This document shows, one piece after another, positions 23,014 through 30,406 of a DNA stretch of 35,005 bases. Under the pieces are notes generated by a model. The model ran no database searches, was not told where the DNA came from, and worked only from the letters and a program-made list of their open reading frames with translations. Numbering within the stretch: position 1 is the stretch's first letter; each line of letters starts with the position of its first letter. Origin of the DNA: Mycobacterium sp. URHB0044 (GTDB lineage: Bacteria > Actinomycetota > Actinomycetes > Mycobacteriales > Mycobacteriaceae); the NCBI RefSeq assembly GCF_000620625.1, contig NZ_KK211157.1, positions 184,505-219,509 on the forward strand, given 5' to 3'. The position numbers and the translations under genes are program-made.

Positions 23014-24521
23014 GACTCCGTCACCACGTGCCGGGTGCGGTCGCCACGGACGGGCACGCCGTTGCGCCCACCCTGATCCTGCGCGTAGAACCCGATGGCG
23101 TAGCCGACCCCGCGGCCCTGGATCTCCAGTGCGGTGCGGTCGATGTGGTCGAGGGTGTCCGTCTTCTTGTGGTAGTTCGGGTCGAATGGCTTGTCCGCCT
23201 GGCCGCCCCAAAGTTCCGCCTGTTCGCGGGTCATGTCCTCCTCGGCGCCTGCGAACAACCCGCCGGCAGGGATCCCGGCCTGCGTGAAGCCGTCGTAATC
23301 CGACCGCCCGCTGAAGTCGGTGTCCTGCGCCGACTTGCCCGCGCCCTTGAGGTAGGCCACCAGCAGGCGTTCGATGCCTGCCGAGCCCTCGGGGACGCGC
23401 GGGACACCGCCGTTGGCCGACGGCGGCGCGGACTGATCGCCGTCGTAGGTGAAGTACCCGGGGTTGGGCGAGGCGAGCATGTCGAAGTTCAGGTAGAGGG
23501 CGATGTCCTTGAGCGCTTCGACGTCGAGCGACTCGATGTACTTCGTCGACCCGACTAGGCCGAGCTCCTCGGCGCTCCAGAACCCGAACCGCACGGCGTT
23601 GCGCAACGGCGGCGAACTCCCCAGTTGCACAGCGGTTTCCAGTACCGCTGCTACTCCCGAACCGTTGTCGTTGATGCCGGGCCCCTCGGGGACGCTGTCG
23701 AGGTGCGCACCTGCCATCACCACGTCGCTGGTGGAGCCGGTCTTGGTCTGGGCGATGACGTTGCGGGTGCGTTCGGTGCGCACGCCTGCGTTGAGCTTGA
23801 TCGTGGTCTGGGCAGGGTCGGCCCGCAGCGCAGCGCCCTGGGCCTTGGTGACGGCGACGACGGGAATCTTCACGTCGGCCTGCTCCCCCAGCGTGCCGCC
23901 CACCTCGTCGCCGTCCACGTTGTTGGCGACGATCATCGCGATCGCCCCGCGTTCGGCGGCCACCGCCTGCTTCGCGGCGAACGGGCAGGTGCCACGGTCC
24001 ACCAGCACCACGGCGCCCGACACGTTCAGACCGTCGTAGTCCGATGCCGCACAGCCCGGGCTGTCGTCGGCGCGGGCGGGCACCAGAGGACCGCTGAGTC
24101 CCGCCGGAGGCGTGCCGATGGTAAAGCCAAGCGGGTTCGCCTTGACGGATTCGCCGCCGACCGTGACCGACGGCTTGTCGGCGAACGGCAGCCGCACTTC
24201 GAACTCGTCTGTCTTGACGTCGAAACCGTTGTCCCGCAGTGTCTTCGCGACGTACTCGACGCTGGCGTCGTAGCCAGGCGAACCCAGCGCCCGGTTGCCT
24301 CCGTTGGCGTCCGCGATCTCCTGCAACTTGGTGAGGTGCGCCATCATCGCGTCCACACTGAGCTTCTGCTGCAATTCACCCGCGAAGTCCGTCGCCGGCG
24401 TCGACGCGGTACTGCTCGGGGCGGGCGCAGGGGCGGGTTTCCCGCCGCACCCGGCGGCCAGCGTCACCACGAGGACCACCACCGTCAAAGCCGCCAGGGT
24501 GCCCCGTGATCTCCGCCGCAT
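23010..24521 (-). CDS. lpqL: M28-family aminopeptidase lipoprotein, LpqL-like
   Basis: This 503-residue protein has a signal peptide with lipobox LAAGC (Cys25), a proline/serine linker, a PA domain insert (DYDGLNVSGAVVLVDRGTCPF) and an M28 domain with an intact two-zinc site: His273/Asp275 (AGAHLDS), Asp285 (INDNGSG), Glu318-Glu319 (WSAEELG), Asp347 (NFDM) and His451 (YHKKTDT). It would release N-terminal amino acids from peptides at the cell surface. The start at 24521 follows the permease stop by 14 bases. In M. tuberculosis lpqL follows thiG; here a hydrolase and an ABC pair lie between. The symbol is given for family and synteny. Confidence 0.88.
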   Translation of the reverse strand: MRRRSRGTLAALTVVVLVVTLAAGCGGKPAPAPAPSSTASTPATDFAGELQQKLSVDAMMAHLTKLQEIADANGGNRALGSPGYDASVEYVAKTLRDNGFDVKTDEFEVRLPFADKPSVTVGGESVKANPLGFTIGTPPAGLSGPLVPARADDSPGCAASDYDGLNVSGAVVLVDRGTCPFAAKQAVAAERGAIAMIVANNVDGDEVGGTLGEQADVKIPVVAVTKAQGAALRADPAQTTIKLNAGVRTERTRNVIAQTKTGSTSDVVMAGAHLDSVPEGPGINDNGSGVAAVLETAVQLGSSPPLRNAVRFGFWSAEELGLVGSTKYIESLDVEALKDIALYLNFDMLASPNPGYFTYDGDQSAPPSANGGVPRVPEGSAGIERLLVAYLKGAGKSAQDTDFSGRSDYDGFTQAGIPAGGLFAGAEEDMTREQAELWGGQADKPFDPNYHKKTDTLDHIDRTALEIQGRGVGYAIGFYAQDQGGRNGVPVRGDRTRHVVTES

Positions 24522-24535
24522 TGCCCCCACGTTAG

Positions 24536-25294
24536 TCACGCGTCGCGGCGGTTCACCACGACGGTCGCCGCGACGAACACGGCGGCGACGACTGCGGCGA
24601 AGTACGCCAGCGAGCCCAGCCGGTCCCATGGCATCGAGTACGTCGGATACAGCCACTGCACGTCGGCGAACACGAACGCATTGCCGAACGGCAGGTACGG
24701 GCCAACCTGGGAGCCGACGTCGGGCAGATTGCCGAGGATCGGCTCGACCACCAAGGGCCAGAGCAGCAACACCGCGACCGCCCCGGCGGCATGGCGCAAC
24801 AGGGTGCCGACGCCGACGCCGAGCACGGCGGCCAGCGCGGCGAACAACGCCAACGCCCCGACAACGCGCCACACCCCCGCTTCGGTCAACGACAGGTGCA
24901 TGCCAAGCAGCGGGGTGGCGGTCATCCTGGCCACCAGCACGGCGCCGAGCACCATGCCTGCGGTGTAGATGGCCGAGAATGCCGCGGTCACAACGGCTTT
25001 GGCGGCGACGACGAGCGTGCGGTTCGGCACCGCGGCGAACGTCGTGCGGATCATCCCGCTGCGGTACTCGCCCGTCATCGTCATGGCCGAGAGCACCATC
25101 AGCACCGGAACCCCGAAGACCGCCACGCCGACCGCGGCCTTCTCCGGCGACAGACCCGCAGCGCCGTAGGCCGACGAGCCCTGCAGCGCCGCGACGCCGA
25201 GACTCAGCGCGGCCGCGGCGATGCACGACCACAGCGGCGAGCGAATCGTGGACAGCTTGATGCGCTCGGCGTCGAGCGCGGCCAACACCGTCAT
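24536..25294 (-). CDS. ABC-2 type transporter permease
   Basis: This 252-residue protein begins MTVLAALDAERIKLSTIRSPLW, the amphipathic lead typical of ABC-2 permeases, and then has about six hydrophobic segments. MTMTGEYRSGMIRTTFAAVPNR is the conserved cytoplasmic part. The ATG overlaps the ATPase stop (ATGA). With the ATPase it forms a heteromeric exporter or membrane-remodelling complex of unknown cargo. Longer frames upstream run inside the ATPase gene and are not credible. Confidence 0.87.
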   Translation of the reverse strand: MTVLAALDAERIKLSTIRSPLWSCIAAAALSLGVAALQGSSAYGAAGLSPEKAAVGVAVFGVPVLMVLSAMTMTGEYRSGMIRTTFAAVPNRTLVVAAKAVVTAAFSAIYTAGMVLGAVLVARMTATPLLGMHLSLTEAGVWRVVGALALFAALAAVLGVGVGTLLRHAAGAVAVLLLWPLVVEPILGNLPDVGSQVGPYLPFGNAFVFADVQWLYPTYSMPWDRLGSLAYFAAVVAAVFVAATVVVNRRDA

Positions 25295-26223
25295 CGGCTC
25301 GCCGTCCGGAACTCGACGTCGCCATCGGTGAGCTTCAAGTACGCCTCCTCCAATGAGGCCCGCTGGGCGGTGAGTTCGTGCAAGGTGATTCCGTTGCGGG
25401 CGGCCAGCTCGCCGACCACCTCGATCGCGACGCCTCGCACGGACAATGCCGAGCCGTCCGGATCCAGGGTGGTTTCGATGCCCGCGTCGGACAGCAGACC
25501 GTGCAGGTTGTCCAACTGAGGGCTGCGAACCCGGACGGCGGCCGCACCGGAACCGCTGACGAACTCGGCGACGGTGGTCGACGCGATGAGCTTGCCCCGA
25601 CCGATCACCACCAGGCGGTCGGCGGTGTTGGCCATCTCGGAGAGCAGGTGGCTGGAGACGAACACGGTGCGGCCCTGCGACGCCAGCGTGCGCATCAGCG
25701 TCCGGATCCACCGGATGCCCTCGGGGTCCAGGCCGTTGACCGGTTCGTCGAACAGCAGTACCGGCGGATCACCGAGCAGCGCCCCCGCGATGCCGAGGCG
25801 CTGACTCATGCCGAGCGACAGGGTCCCTGCCTTCTTGTCCGCGGCCGTGGTGAGCCCCACCATGTCGAGCACCTCGTCGACCCGCTCGATCGCGATGCGA
25901 TTGGTCGCGGCGATCCAGCGCAGGTGATCGCGCGCCGAGCGGTTGGGGTGCGCCTGCTTGGCGTCCAGCAGCGCCCCGACGGTGCGCAGCGGATGCGCCA
26001 ACTGGCGGTAGGACCGGCCGTCGATGGTCGCCGACCCCGAGGTCGGACGGTCCAGCCCGAGGATCATCCGCATCGTGGTGGTCTTGCCCGCGCCGTTGGG
26101 ACCGAGGAATCCGGTCACCACGCCCGGCTCGATCGAGCAGGTGAGGTCGTCGACGGCCCGGTTCTTGGCAAGACCCCGCCCGAACACCTTGGTCAGACCC
26201 GAGAGCTCGATCACCTGACCCAT
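25291..26223 (-). CDS. ABC transporter ATP-binding protein (drug/bacteriocin-export class)
   Basis: This 310-residue ATPase has Walker A GPNGAGKTT, Q-loop LLDAKQAHPNR, signature LSLGMSQR, Walker B VLLFDEPVNGLDPEG and H-loop SSHLL. The LSLGM signature and C-terminal extension are typical of ABC-2 exporters rather than importers. The start lies 4 bases after the SGNH-hydrolase stop and the end overlaps the permease. Its place in a thiamine-riboswitch-led gene chain is unusual; whether the pair moves thiamine precursors, peptides or something unrelated is unknown. Confidence 0.9.
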   Translation of the reverse strand: MGQVIELSGLTKVFGRGLAKNRAVDDLTCSIEPGVVTGFLGPNGAGKTTTMRMILGLDRPTSGSATIDGRSYRQLAHPLRTVGALLDAKQAHPNRSARDHLRWIAATNRIAIERVDEVLDMVGLTTAADKKAGTLSLGMSQRLGIAGALLGDPPVLLFDEPVNGLDPEGIRWIRTLMRTLASQGRTVFVSSHLLSEMANTADRLVVIGRGKLIASTTVAEFVSGSGAAAVRVRSPQLDNLHGLLSDAGIETTLDPDGSALSVRGVAIEVVGELAARNGITLHELTAQRASLEEAYLKLTDGDVEFRTASR

Positions 26224-26227
26224 GCTC

Positions 26228-26989
26228 TCAGGTCAGCGCGGCGACGACGAGGTCTGCGACGGCGCGCATGCCTGCCGCATTCGGGTGCAGCGGTGCCGGC
26301 CGTCCCGGCAGAGGCAAACCGAGGCCGCTCGTCCACGGATCGTTCGACCAGGGGTGATGGTCGACGCTGGCATCGGCGGCGCGAACGAGTTCGCAACCGG
26401 TGGCGGCGGCCGCCGCTTCGGTGTGCCGCTTCAGCGTGTCGGCGACGTGTCGGGCGGCCGCGAGGTCGGCACTCGGGAAGGGCGCAGACGTGCCTGGAGG
26501 CGGTAACAAGGTCAGGTAGTCGACGAACAGCACCCTGGCTCGCGGCGCGCGCCGCCGCACCTCGCGACCGACGGTGATCAGCGAATCGGCCACCTGCGCC
26601 AGCGCGGTGTCACGCGCGGCGGGGTCGAGAAGTTCACGCAGCTTGGATCCGACGACGGGCAGCGAGCGCAGCAGTCGCGGCAGCCCTGCCGCGTACAACA
26701 TCGGGACGTAGCCGGCGTCGTTGCCGCCGATGGTGATGGTGACCAGGTCCTCGGACCCGTCGATGGCATCGATCTGCGGCTGCGCGTGACGCTGCCGTTC
26801 GGTGAGGACGTGCGCGGTGGTGGCGCCGGAGAAGGTCACGTCGACCAGGTGGTGTCCGAGCCGCCGCGCCACCAGGTGCGGGTAGTTCACCGCCGACCGG
26901 CCCGACCCCGCAGGAGCGCCATCGGCCTTCGGCCGGATTCCCGGCCCAGCCGCCATCGACGAGCCGAGCGCGACGTACCGCCCGCTCAC
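26228..26989 (-). CDS. SGNH/GDSL-family hydrolase
   Basis: This protein of about 253 residues starts VSGRYVALGSSMAAGPG, where GSS replaces the usual GDS of block I and keeps the catalytic Ser. It continues with TFSGATTAHVL (block II), ITIGGNDAGY (block III with Asn) and PLHPNAAGMRAVAD (block V with His). It should be a Ser-His esterase or lipase-like enzyme. No signal peptide is apparent, so it is probably cytoplasmic. The GTG start at 26989 overlaps the thiG stop (GTGA); a far longer open frame to 27304 lies inside thiG. Substrate unknown. Confidence 0.83.
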   Translation of the reverse strand: MSGRYVALGSSMAAGPGIRPKADGAPAGSGRSAVNYPHLVARRLGHHLVDVTFSGATTAHVLTERQRHAQPQIDAIDGSEDLVTITIGGNDAGYVPMLYAAGLPRLLRSLPVVGSKLRELLDPAARDTALAQVADSLITVGREVRRRAPRARVLFVDYLTLLPPPGTSAPFPSADLAAARHVADTLKRHTEAAAAATGCELVRAADASVDHHPWSNDPWTSGLGLPLPGRPAPLHPNAAGMRAVADLVVAALT

Positions 26990-27744
26990 AGGCTGGGGCT
27001 CGACGCCTGCGCCCAGAACCGCTTCGGAATCCGCCCGGCCTCCCGCGCCAACCTGCCCGCGACCACCGCCGACGCCATCGCGGCCGCCATCACGGGCGGA
27101 TCGGACGCCCGGGTCACCGCGGTGGCCAGCAGCACCGCTTCGCAGCCCAGCTCCATCGCGAGTGCGGCGTCGCTGGCGGTGCCGATGCCCGCATCGAGCA
27201 CCACGGGAACCCCGGCCCGCTCGACGATCATCGCGATGTTGTGGGGGTTGGCGATGCCGAGACCCGTCCCGATCGGCGAGCCGAGCGGCATCACCGCCGC
27301 ACACCCCACGTCCTCAAGGCGACGGGCGAGGATCGGATCGTCGTTGGTGTAGGGCAGCACGACGAAGCCGTCGTCGACGAGTTGCTCGGCAGCCCTGACC
27401 AATTCGATGGCGTCGGGCAGCAGCGTGCGGTCGTCGGCGATGACTTCGAGCTTGACCCAGTCGGTGTGCAGGGCTTCGCGGGCCAACTGCGCGGTCAGCA
27501 CCGCCTCGGCCGCGCCGCGGCAGCCCGCGGTGTTCGGCAGCGGCGTGATGCCGAGCCGGTTCAGCAGGTCCAGCACCCCGGTGCCGCCGTCGGCGTCGAC
27601 GCGGCGCATCGCGACGGTGGTCAGTTCGGTGCCCGACGCGACGAGCGCCTCCTCGAGCACCGCCAGGTTGGCCGCCCCGCCGGTGCCGAGGATGAGCCGC
27701 GACCCGAAGCTGCGGCCCGCAATCGTTAGCTTGGATTCAGCCAC
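26986..27744 (-). CDS. thiG: Thiazole synthase
   Basis: This 252-residue TIM-barrel enzyme has TIAGRSFGSRLILGTG, AMRRVD, PNTAGCRGAAEAV, WVKLEVIADD (active-site Lys forming the imine with 1-deoxy-D-xylulose 5-phosphate), VMPLGSPIGTGLG and VVLDAGIGTASDAA. It builds the thiazole phosphate of thiamine using sulfur from ThiS thiocarboxylate and dehydroglycine from ThiO. It overlaps thiS by 8 bases and the SGNH gene by 4 bases, so it is translationally coupled on both sides. Confidence 0.97.
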   Translation of the reverse strand: MAESKLTIAGRSFGSRLILGTGGAANLAVLEEALVASGTELTTVAMRRVDADGGTGVLDLLNRLGITPLPNTAGCRGAAEAVLTAQLAREALHTDWVKLEVIADDRTLLPDAIELVRAAEQLVDDGFVVLPYTNDDPILARRLEDVGCAAVMPLGSPIGTGLGIANPHNIAMIVERAGVPVVLDAGIGTASDAALAMELGCEAVLLATAVTRASDPPVMAAAMASAVVAGRLAREAGRIPKRFWAQASSPSL

Positions 27745-27934
27745 CTTGCACCGCCGTCACCACTTCCACCTTGGCTCCCTCGGACAACGCGTGCTCCCAC
27801 TCCGATCGGGGCAGCACCGTCCAGTCGACCGCCACCGCGATGCCCTTCTCTGCAATGCCGAGCGTCGCCAGCAGCGCCGACACCGTGGTGTCGTCCTCGA
27901 CCTCGACGGCTTCGTCGTTCACGGTCACCTTCAT
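27737..27934 (-). CDS. thiS: Sulfur carrier protein ThiS
   Basis: This 65-residue ubiquitin-like protein (MKVTVNDEAVEVEDDTTVSA, ending TAVQGG) carries the C-terminal Gly-Gly that is adenylated and thiocarboxylated to donate sulfur to thiazole synthase. It is overlapped 4 bases by thiO (ATGA) and 8 bases by thiG. Length and ending are as expected for functional ThiS. Confidence 0.96.
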   Translation of the reverse strand: MKVTVNDEAVEVEDDTTVSALLATLGIAEKGIAVAVDWTVLPRSEWEHALSEGAKVEVVTAVQGG

Positions 27935-28950
27935 GCGGGCACACCCACCTTCAGTTCGGCCGCGATCCGATCAGCGGTCCACGGCGCCAACAAAAATCCG
28001 GACCGGCCATGGCCGGCCGCCACCAACGTCCGTTCGTCGAGCCTGCCGACGATGGGCACGCCGTCCGGCGTCATCGGGCGCAGGCCCGCCGCGCACTCCG
28101 CGAGTTCGTACTCGCCGAGCGCCGGCATCACTTCACACGCGTCGTCCAACAGGTCGCGCACCCCGGACACCGCGGGCGCGGTGTCCCGACCGTGCTCGTA
28201 CTGGGTGGCGCCGACGACGACGCCGTCGGGGCGCGGCACCAGATAGACCTGCCTGCCGTGCACCCTGGCGCGAATCACGCGCTGCGGCACCGGCATACAG
28301 CCTCGACGCCAGCGCAGTCGCAGGACCTCGCCCTTGACGGGACGGATCGCAAGGCCCGGCCACAGCGCGGGCGCGTCGATGCCGTTCGCGATCACCACGG
28401 TGTCCGCGTCCCGCGCGTCGTCGAGCGAATCTACGGGCGGCGCCCATTCGACGCCGAGCCGCTCACAGTGCTGGGCCAGCGCCGCCACGAGCGCCCGGTT
28501 GTCCACCGCGAGTTCGGTTTCGGCGCGAAAGCCGTGCCGGATGCCCTGAGCGAGCAGCGGCTCGAGGTCACGGGCCGCGGTGGTCGGAGTCACCGGCTGG
28601 CCTTGGGCGGCAAGCCAGGCCGCGACGGTCTTCAGATCCTGGACGTCGGCCCGGTCGACCGCCACGACGAGCGATTCGCGGGCCGTCACCACTTCGGGGG
28701 GCAGACCGTCGAGGAACCCGTCGTGCCACATCCGCAGCGAGGCCAGGCCGATCTGCAGCAGCTGTTCCTCGCCCGGCCAGCCCTCGGTGTGCGGCGCGAG
28801 CATGCCGCCCGCCACCCAGGAAGCGCCAGGCTCTTGGGTTCGGTGCACGCGCACCGACCAGCCGTCGAGTGCGGCGCGGCGCGCGACCGACAGGCCGATG
28901 ACGCCACCACCGACGACCGCCAGTGACCGGCCGTTCCGATCGGATGACAT
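27931..28950 (-). CDS. thiO: Glycine oxidase ThiO
   Basis: This 339-residue FAD enzyme has SLAVVGGGVIGLSVARRAA (FAD motif near residue 10), SWVAGGMLAPHTEGWPGEE, IRPVKGEVLRLRW and the C-terminal AGLRPMTPDGVPIVG and AAGHGRSGFLLAP blocks of the DAO family. It oxidises glycine to the imine used in thiazole formation. The ATG at 28950 follows the TPP riboswitch directly, with GGGAG five bases upstream inside the aptamer's 3' end. It is the first gene of the minus-strand chain. Confidence 0.95.
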   Translation of the reverse strand: MSSDRNGRSLAVVGGGVIGLSVARRAALDGWSVRVHRTQEPGASWVAGGMLAPHTEGWPGEEQLLQIGLASLRMWHDGFLDGLPPEVVTARESLVVAVDRADVQDLKTVAAWLAAQGQPVTPTTAARDLEPLLAQGIRHGFRAETELAVDNRALVAALAQHCERLGVEWAPPVDSLDDARDADTVVIANGIDAPALWPGLAIRPVKGEVLRLRWRRGCMPVPQRVIRARVHGRQVYLVPRPDGVVVGATQYEHGRDTAPAVSGVRDLLDDACEVMPALGEYELAECAAGLRPMTPDGVPIVGRLDERTLVAAGHGRSGFLLAPWTADRIAAELKVGVPA

Positions 28951-28952
28951 TC

Positions 28953-29042
28953 CTGCTCCCTTCGCCGGCATGACCCGGATCAGGTGTGACGGTAAGGACT
29001 GGCGCGGTCCACTCTCAGTCCCCGGTCCCGGGACTCCCGTGT
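28953..29042 (-). promoter_or_regulatory. TPP riboswitch (THI element)
   Basis: On the minus strand the leader of thiO reads CACGGGAGTCCCGGG, then CTGAGAG (29018-29012), and ends with ACCTGATCCGGGTCATGCC followed by GGCGAAGGGAG. These are the conserved THI-box blocks, including the CUGAGA pyrimidine-sensor loop and the CUGAUC...GAAGGGA pyrophosphate-sensor side. The GGGAG at the 3' edge is also the likely ribosome binding site of thiO, so TPP binding probably blocks translation initiation. Confidence 0.94.
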
Positions 29043-29079
29043 GATGCGTCCACATTACTCGGACGTCCCCGTCAACGGC

Positions 29080-29085
29080 TAACCT
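29080..29085 (+). promoter_or_regulatory. Candidate -10 box for leaderless thiE
   Basis: TAACCT lies 7 bases before the thiE GTG at 29093, in the right place for transcription to begin at the start codon. No Shine-Dalgarno is present. A matching -35 box is not evident, as is common for mycobacterial promoters. Confidence 0.4.
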
Positions 29086-29092
29086 CGCGGTC

Positions 29093-29764
29093 GTGCTGGA
29101 TCCCCGCGAGCGCCTCGCCACGGCCAGGTTGTACCTCTGCACCGACGCCCGCCGGGAGCGCGGTGACCTGGCCGAGTTCGCCGACGCCGCACTTGCCGGC
29201 GGCGTCGACCTCATCCAGCTGCGCGACAAGGGCTCGATGGGCGAACAGCGGTTCGGGCCGTTGGAGGCGCGCGACGAGCTTGCGGCGCTGGACATCCTCG
29301 GCGATGCGGCACGCAGGCACGGCGCCCTGCTCGCGGTGAACGACCGCGCCGACATCGCACGGGCCGCCGGCGCCGACGTCCTGCATCTCGGCCAGGACGA
29401 CCTGCCGCTGCTGCTGGCCCGTGACATTCTCCGACCGGGCCCGCTGATCGGGCGGTCCACCCACGACGCCGCGCAGGTGGCTGCGGCCGTCGCCGAGGAG
29501 GTGGACTACTTCTGCGTCGGACCGTGCTGGCCGACGCCGACCAAACCGGGCAGGTCCGCGCCCGGCCTGGACCTGGTCAGGGTGGCCGCAGAGACCGCGA
29601 CGAAAAAGCCGTGGTTCGCCATCGGTGGGATCGATCCGCAACGACTGCCGGAAGTGCTGGCTGCGGGGGCGCGTCGCGTCGTGGTGGTGCGTGCGATCAC
29701 CGCCGCGGACGACCCCACCGCCGCGGCGCGGGAGCTGGCGGCGGCGCTTACCGCTGCGGGTTGA
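29093..29764 (+). CDS. thiE: Thiamine-phosphate synthase
   Basis: This 223-residue protein has the ThiE barrel: ARLYLCTDARRERGDLAEF, VDLIQLRDKG, LLAVNDRADIARAAGADVLH, LGQDDLP, IGRSTHD, YFCVGPCWPTPTKPGR and WFAIGGIDPQRLPEV. It joins the HMP pyrophosphate and thiazole phosphate moieties to give thiamine phosphate. The GTG start is preferred, with a possible leaderless promoter upstream. It is divergent from the riboswitch-thiO unit and is not itself preceded by a THI box on its strand. It overlaps the convergent nudix gene by 17 bases. Confidence 0.96.
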   Translation: MLDPRERLATARLYLCTDARRERGDLAEFADAALAGGVDLIQLRDKGSMGEQRFGPLEARDELAALDILGDAARRHGALLAVNDRADIARAAGADVLHLGQDDLPLLLARDILRPGPLIGRSTHDAAQVAAAVAEEVDYFCVGPCWPTPTKPGRSAPGLDLVRVAAETATKKPWFAIGGIDPQRLPEVLAAGARRVVVVRAITAADDPTAAARELAAALTAAG

Positions 29765-30245
29765 CCAACAGCGGAATCGACGCCGTCACCGAGCGGAGCC
29801 GATCCCAACTGGCGGCGAACCCTGGATGCAGCGGCAGATCCGCCACCTCGTCCTCGATCACCCACCGCAGTTCGGCGCTCTCCCGGTTGGGCACGGTGTC
29901 CAGCAGTTCGGGCGCATCGGCGATGACGGTGGTGTACGTCCAATGACTGCCCGACGCCGTTGCGGTGACGACCGTCGTCCGCACCGTCAGCCGATCGGGG
30001 GTCAGCCCGGCCTCCTCGTGCGCCTCCCTGACCGCGGCTTCCTCGACGGTTTCGTGGCTGTCGCGCGCGCCACCCGGAAGACCCCACGTGCCGCCTTGAT
30101 GGCTCCACACGGCGCGGTGTTGGAGGAGGACGGCGGCGGTGCCGTCGGGGTGCGGAGCGCGCAGCAGCAGACCGGCGGCGCCGTGCCTGCCCCAGAAGTG
30201 GGCGCCATCGTCGGACAACACCCAGCCGTCACCGTCACCTCGCAC
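29748..30245 (-). CDS. mutT3: Nudix hydrolase, MutT3-like
   Basis: This 165-residue protein has the full Nudix box GGARDSHETVEEAAVREAHEEAG (the G-x5-E-x7-RE-x2-EE-x-G pattern), following GGTWGLPGG. It hydrolyses nucleoside diphosphate-X compounds; the M. tuberculosis homologue at the same position is MutT3, an oxidised-nucleotide sanitation candidate. The GTG start at 30245 is supported by TATCCT six bases upstream, which would give a leaderless mRNA. The C-terminus is shorter than I recall for the M. tuberculosis protein. Confidence 0.88.
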   Translation of the reverse strand: MRGDGDGWVLSDDGAHFWGRHGAAGLLLRAPHPDGTAAVLLQHRAVWSHQGGTWGLPGGARDSHETVEEAAVREAHEEAGLTPDRLTVRTTVVTATASGSHWTYTTVIADAPELLDTVPNRESAELRWVIEDEVADLPLHPGFAASWDRLRSVTASIPLLVNPQR

Positions 30246-30251
30246 GCGTTC

Positions 30252-30257
30252 AGGATA
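30252..30257 (-). promoter_or_regulatory. Candidate -10 box for leaderless mutT3
   Basis: On the minus strand TATCCT stands six bases before the GTG start, with no ribosome binding site, fitting leaderless transcription. Translating through this element upstream gives no further start codon in frame. Confidence 0.4.
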
Positions 30258-30332
30258 GGAGGTCTCGTCGCGTTTGCTTGCCGCCCGTGACGCGCGACGA
30301 CATCGGCTGCCGCCGATTCCCCCCGCGCGCTG

Positions 30333-30362
30333 CCGACAACTCTTAGAATTTCTTCATATAGT
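30333..30362 (+). promoter_or_regulatory. Promoter of the glnX-glnH-pknG operon
   Basis: CCGACA (30333-30338), 18 bases and TATAGT (30357-30362) resemble sigma-A -35 and -10 boxes. A start near 30369 would give a leader of roughly 38 bases before the GTG at 30407. This rules against the upstream TTG at 30362, which overlaps the -10 box, as the glnX start. Confidence 0.55.
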
Positions 30363-30406
30363 TGAGCTCTCGAGAAAGTAGCCGGAAAGCTGAGGTCCGC
30401 GCACAG

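Noticed and set aside
20554..23076. 840-residue plus-strand open frame
   Set aside because: The first part is an out-of-frame reading of the Rieske gene and the rest is antisense to the aminopeptidase copy; arginine-rich and without domains.
30362..30406. TTG at 30362 as the glnX start
   Set aside because: It overlaps the -10 box TATAGT; the GTG at 30407 gives the family length.
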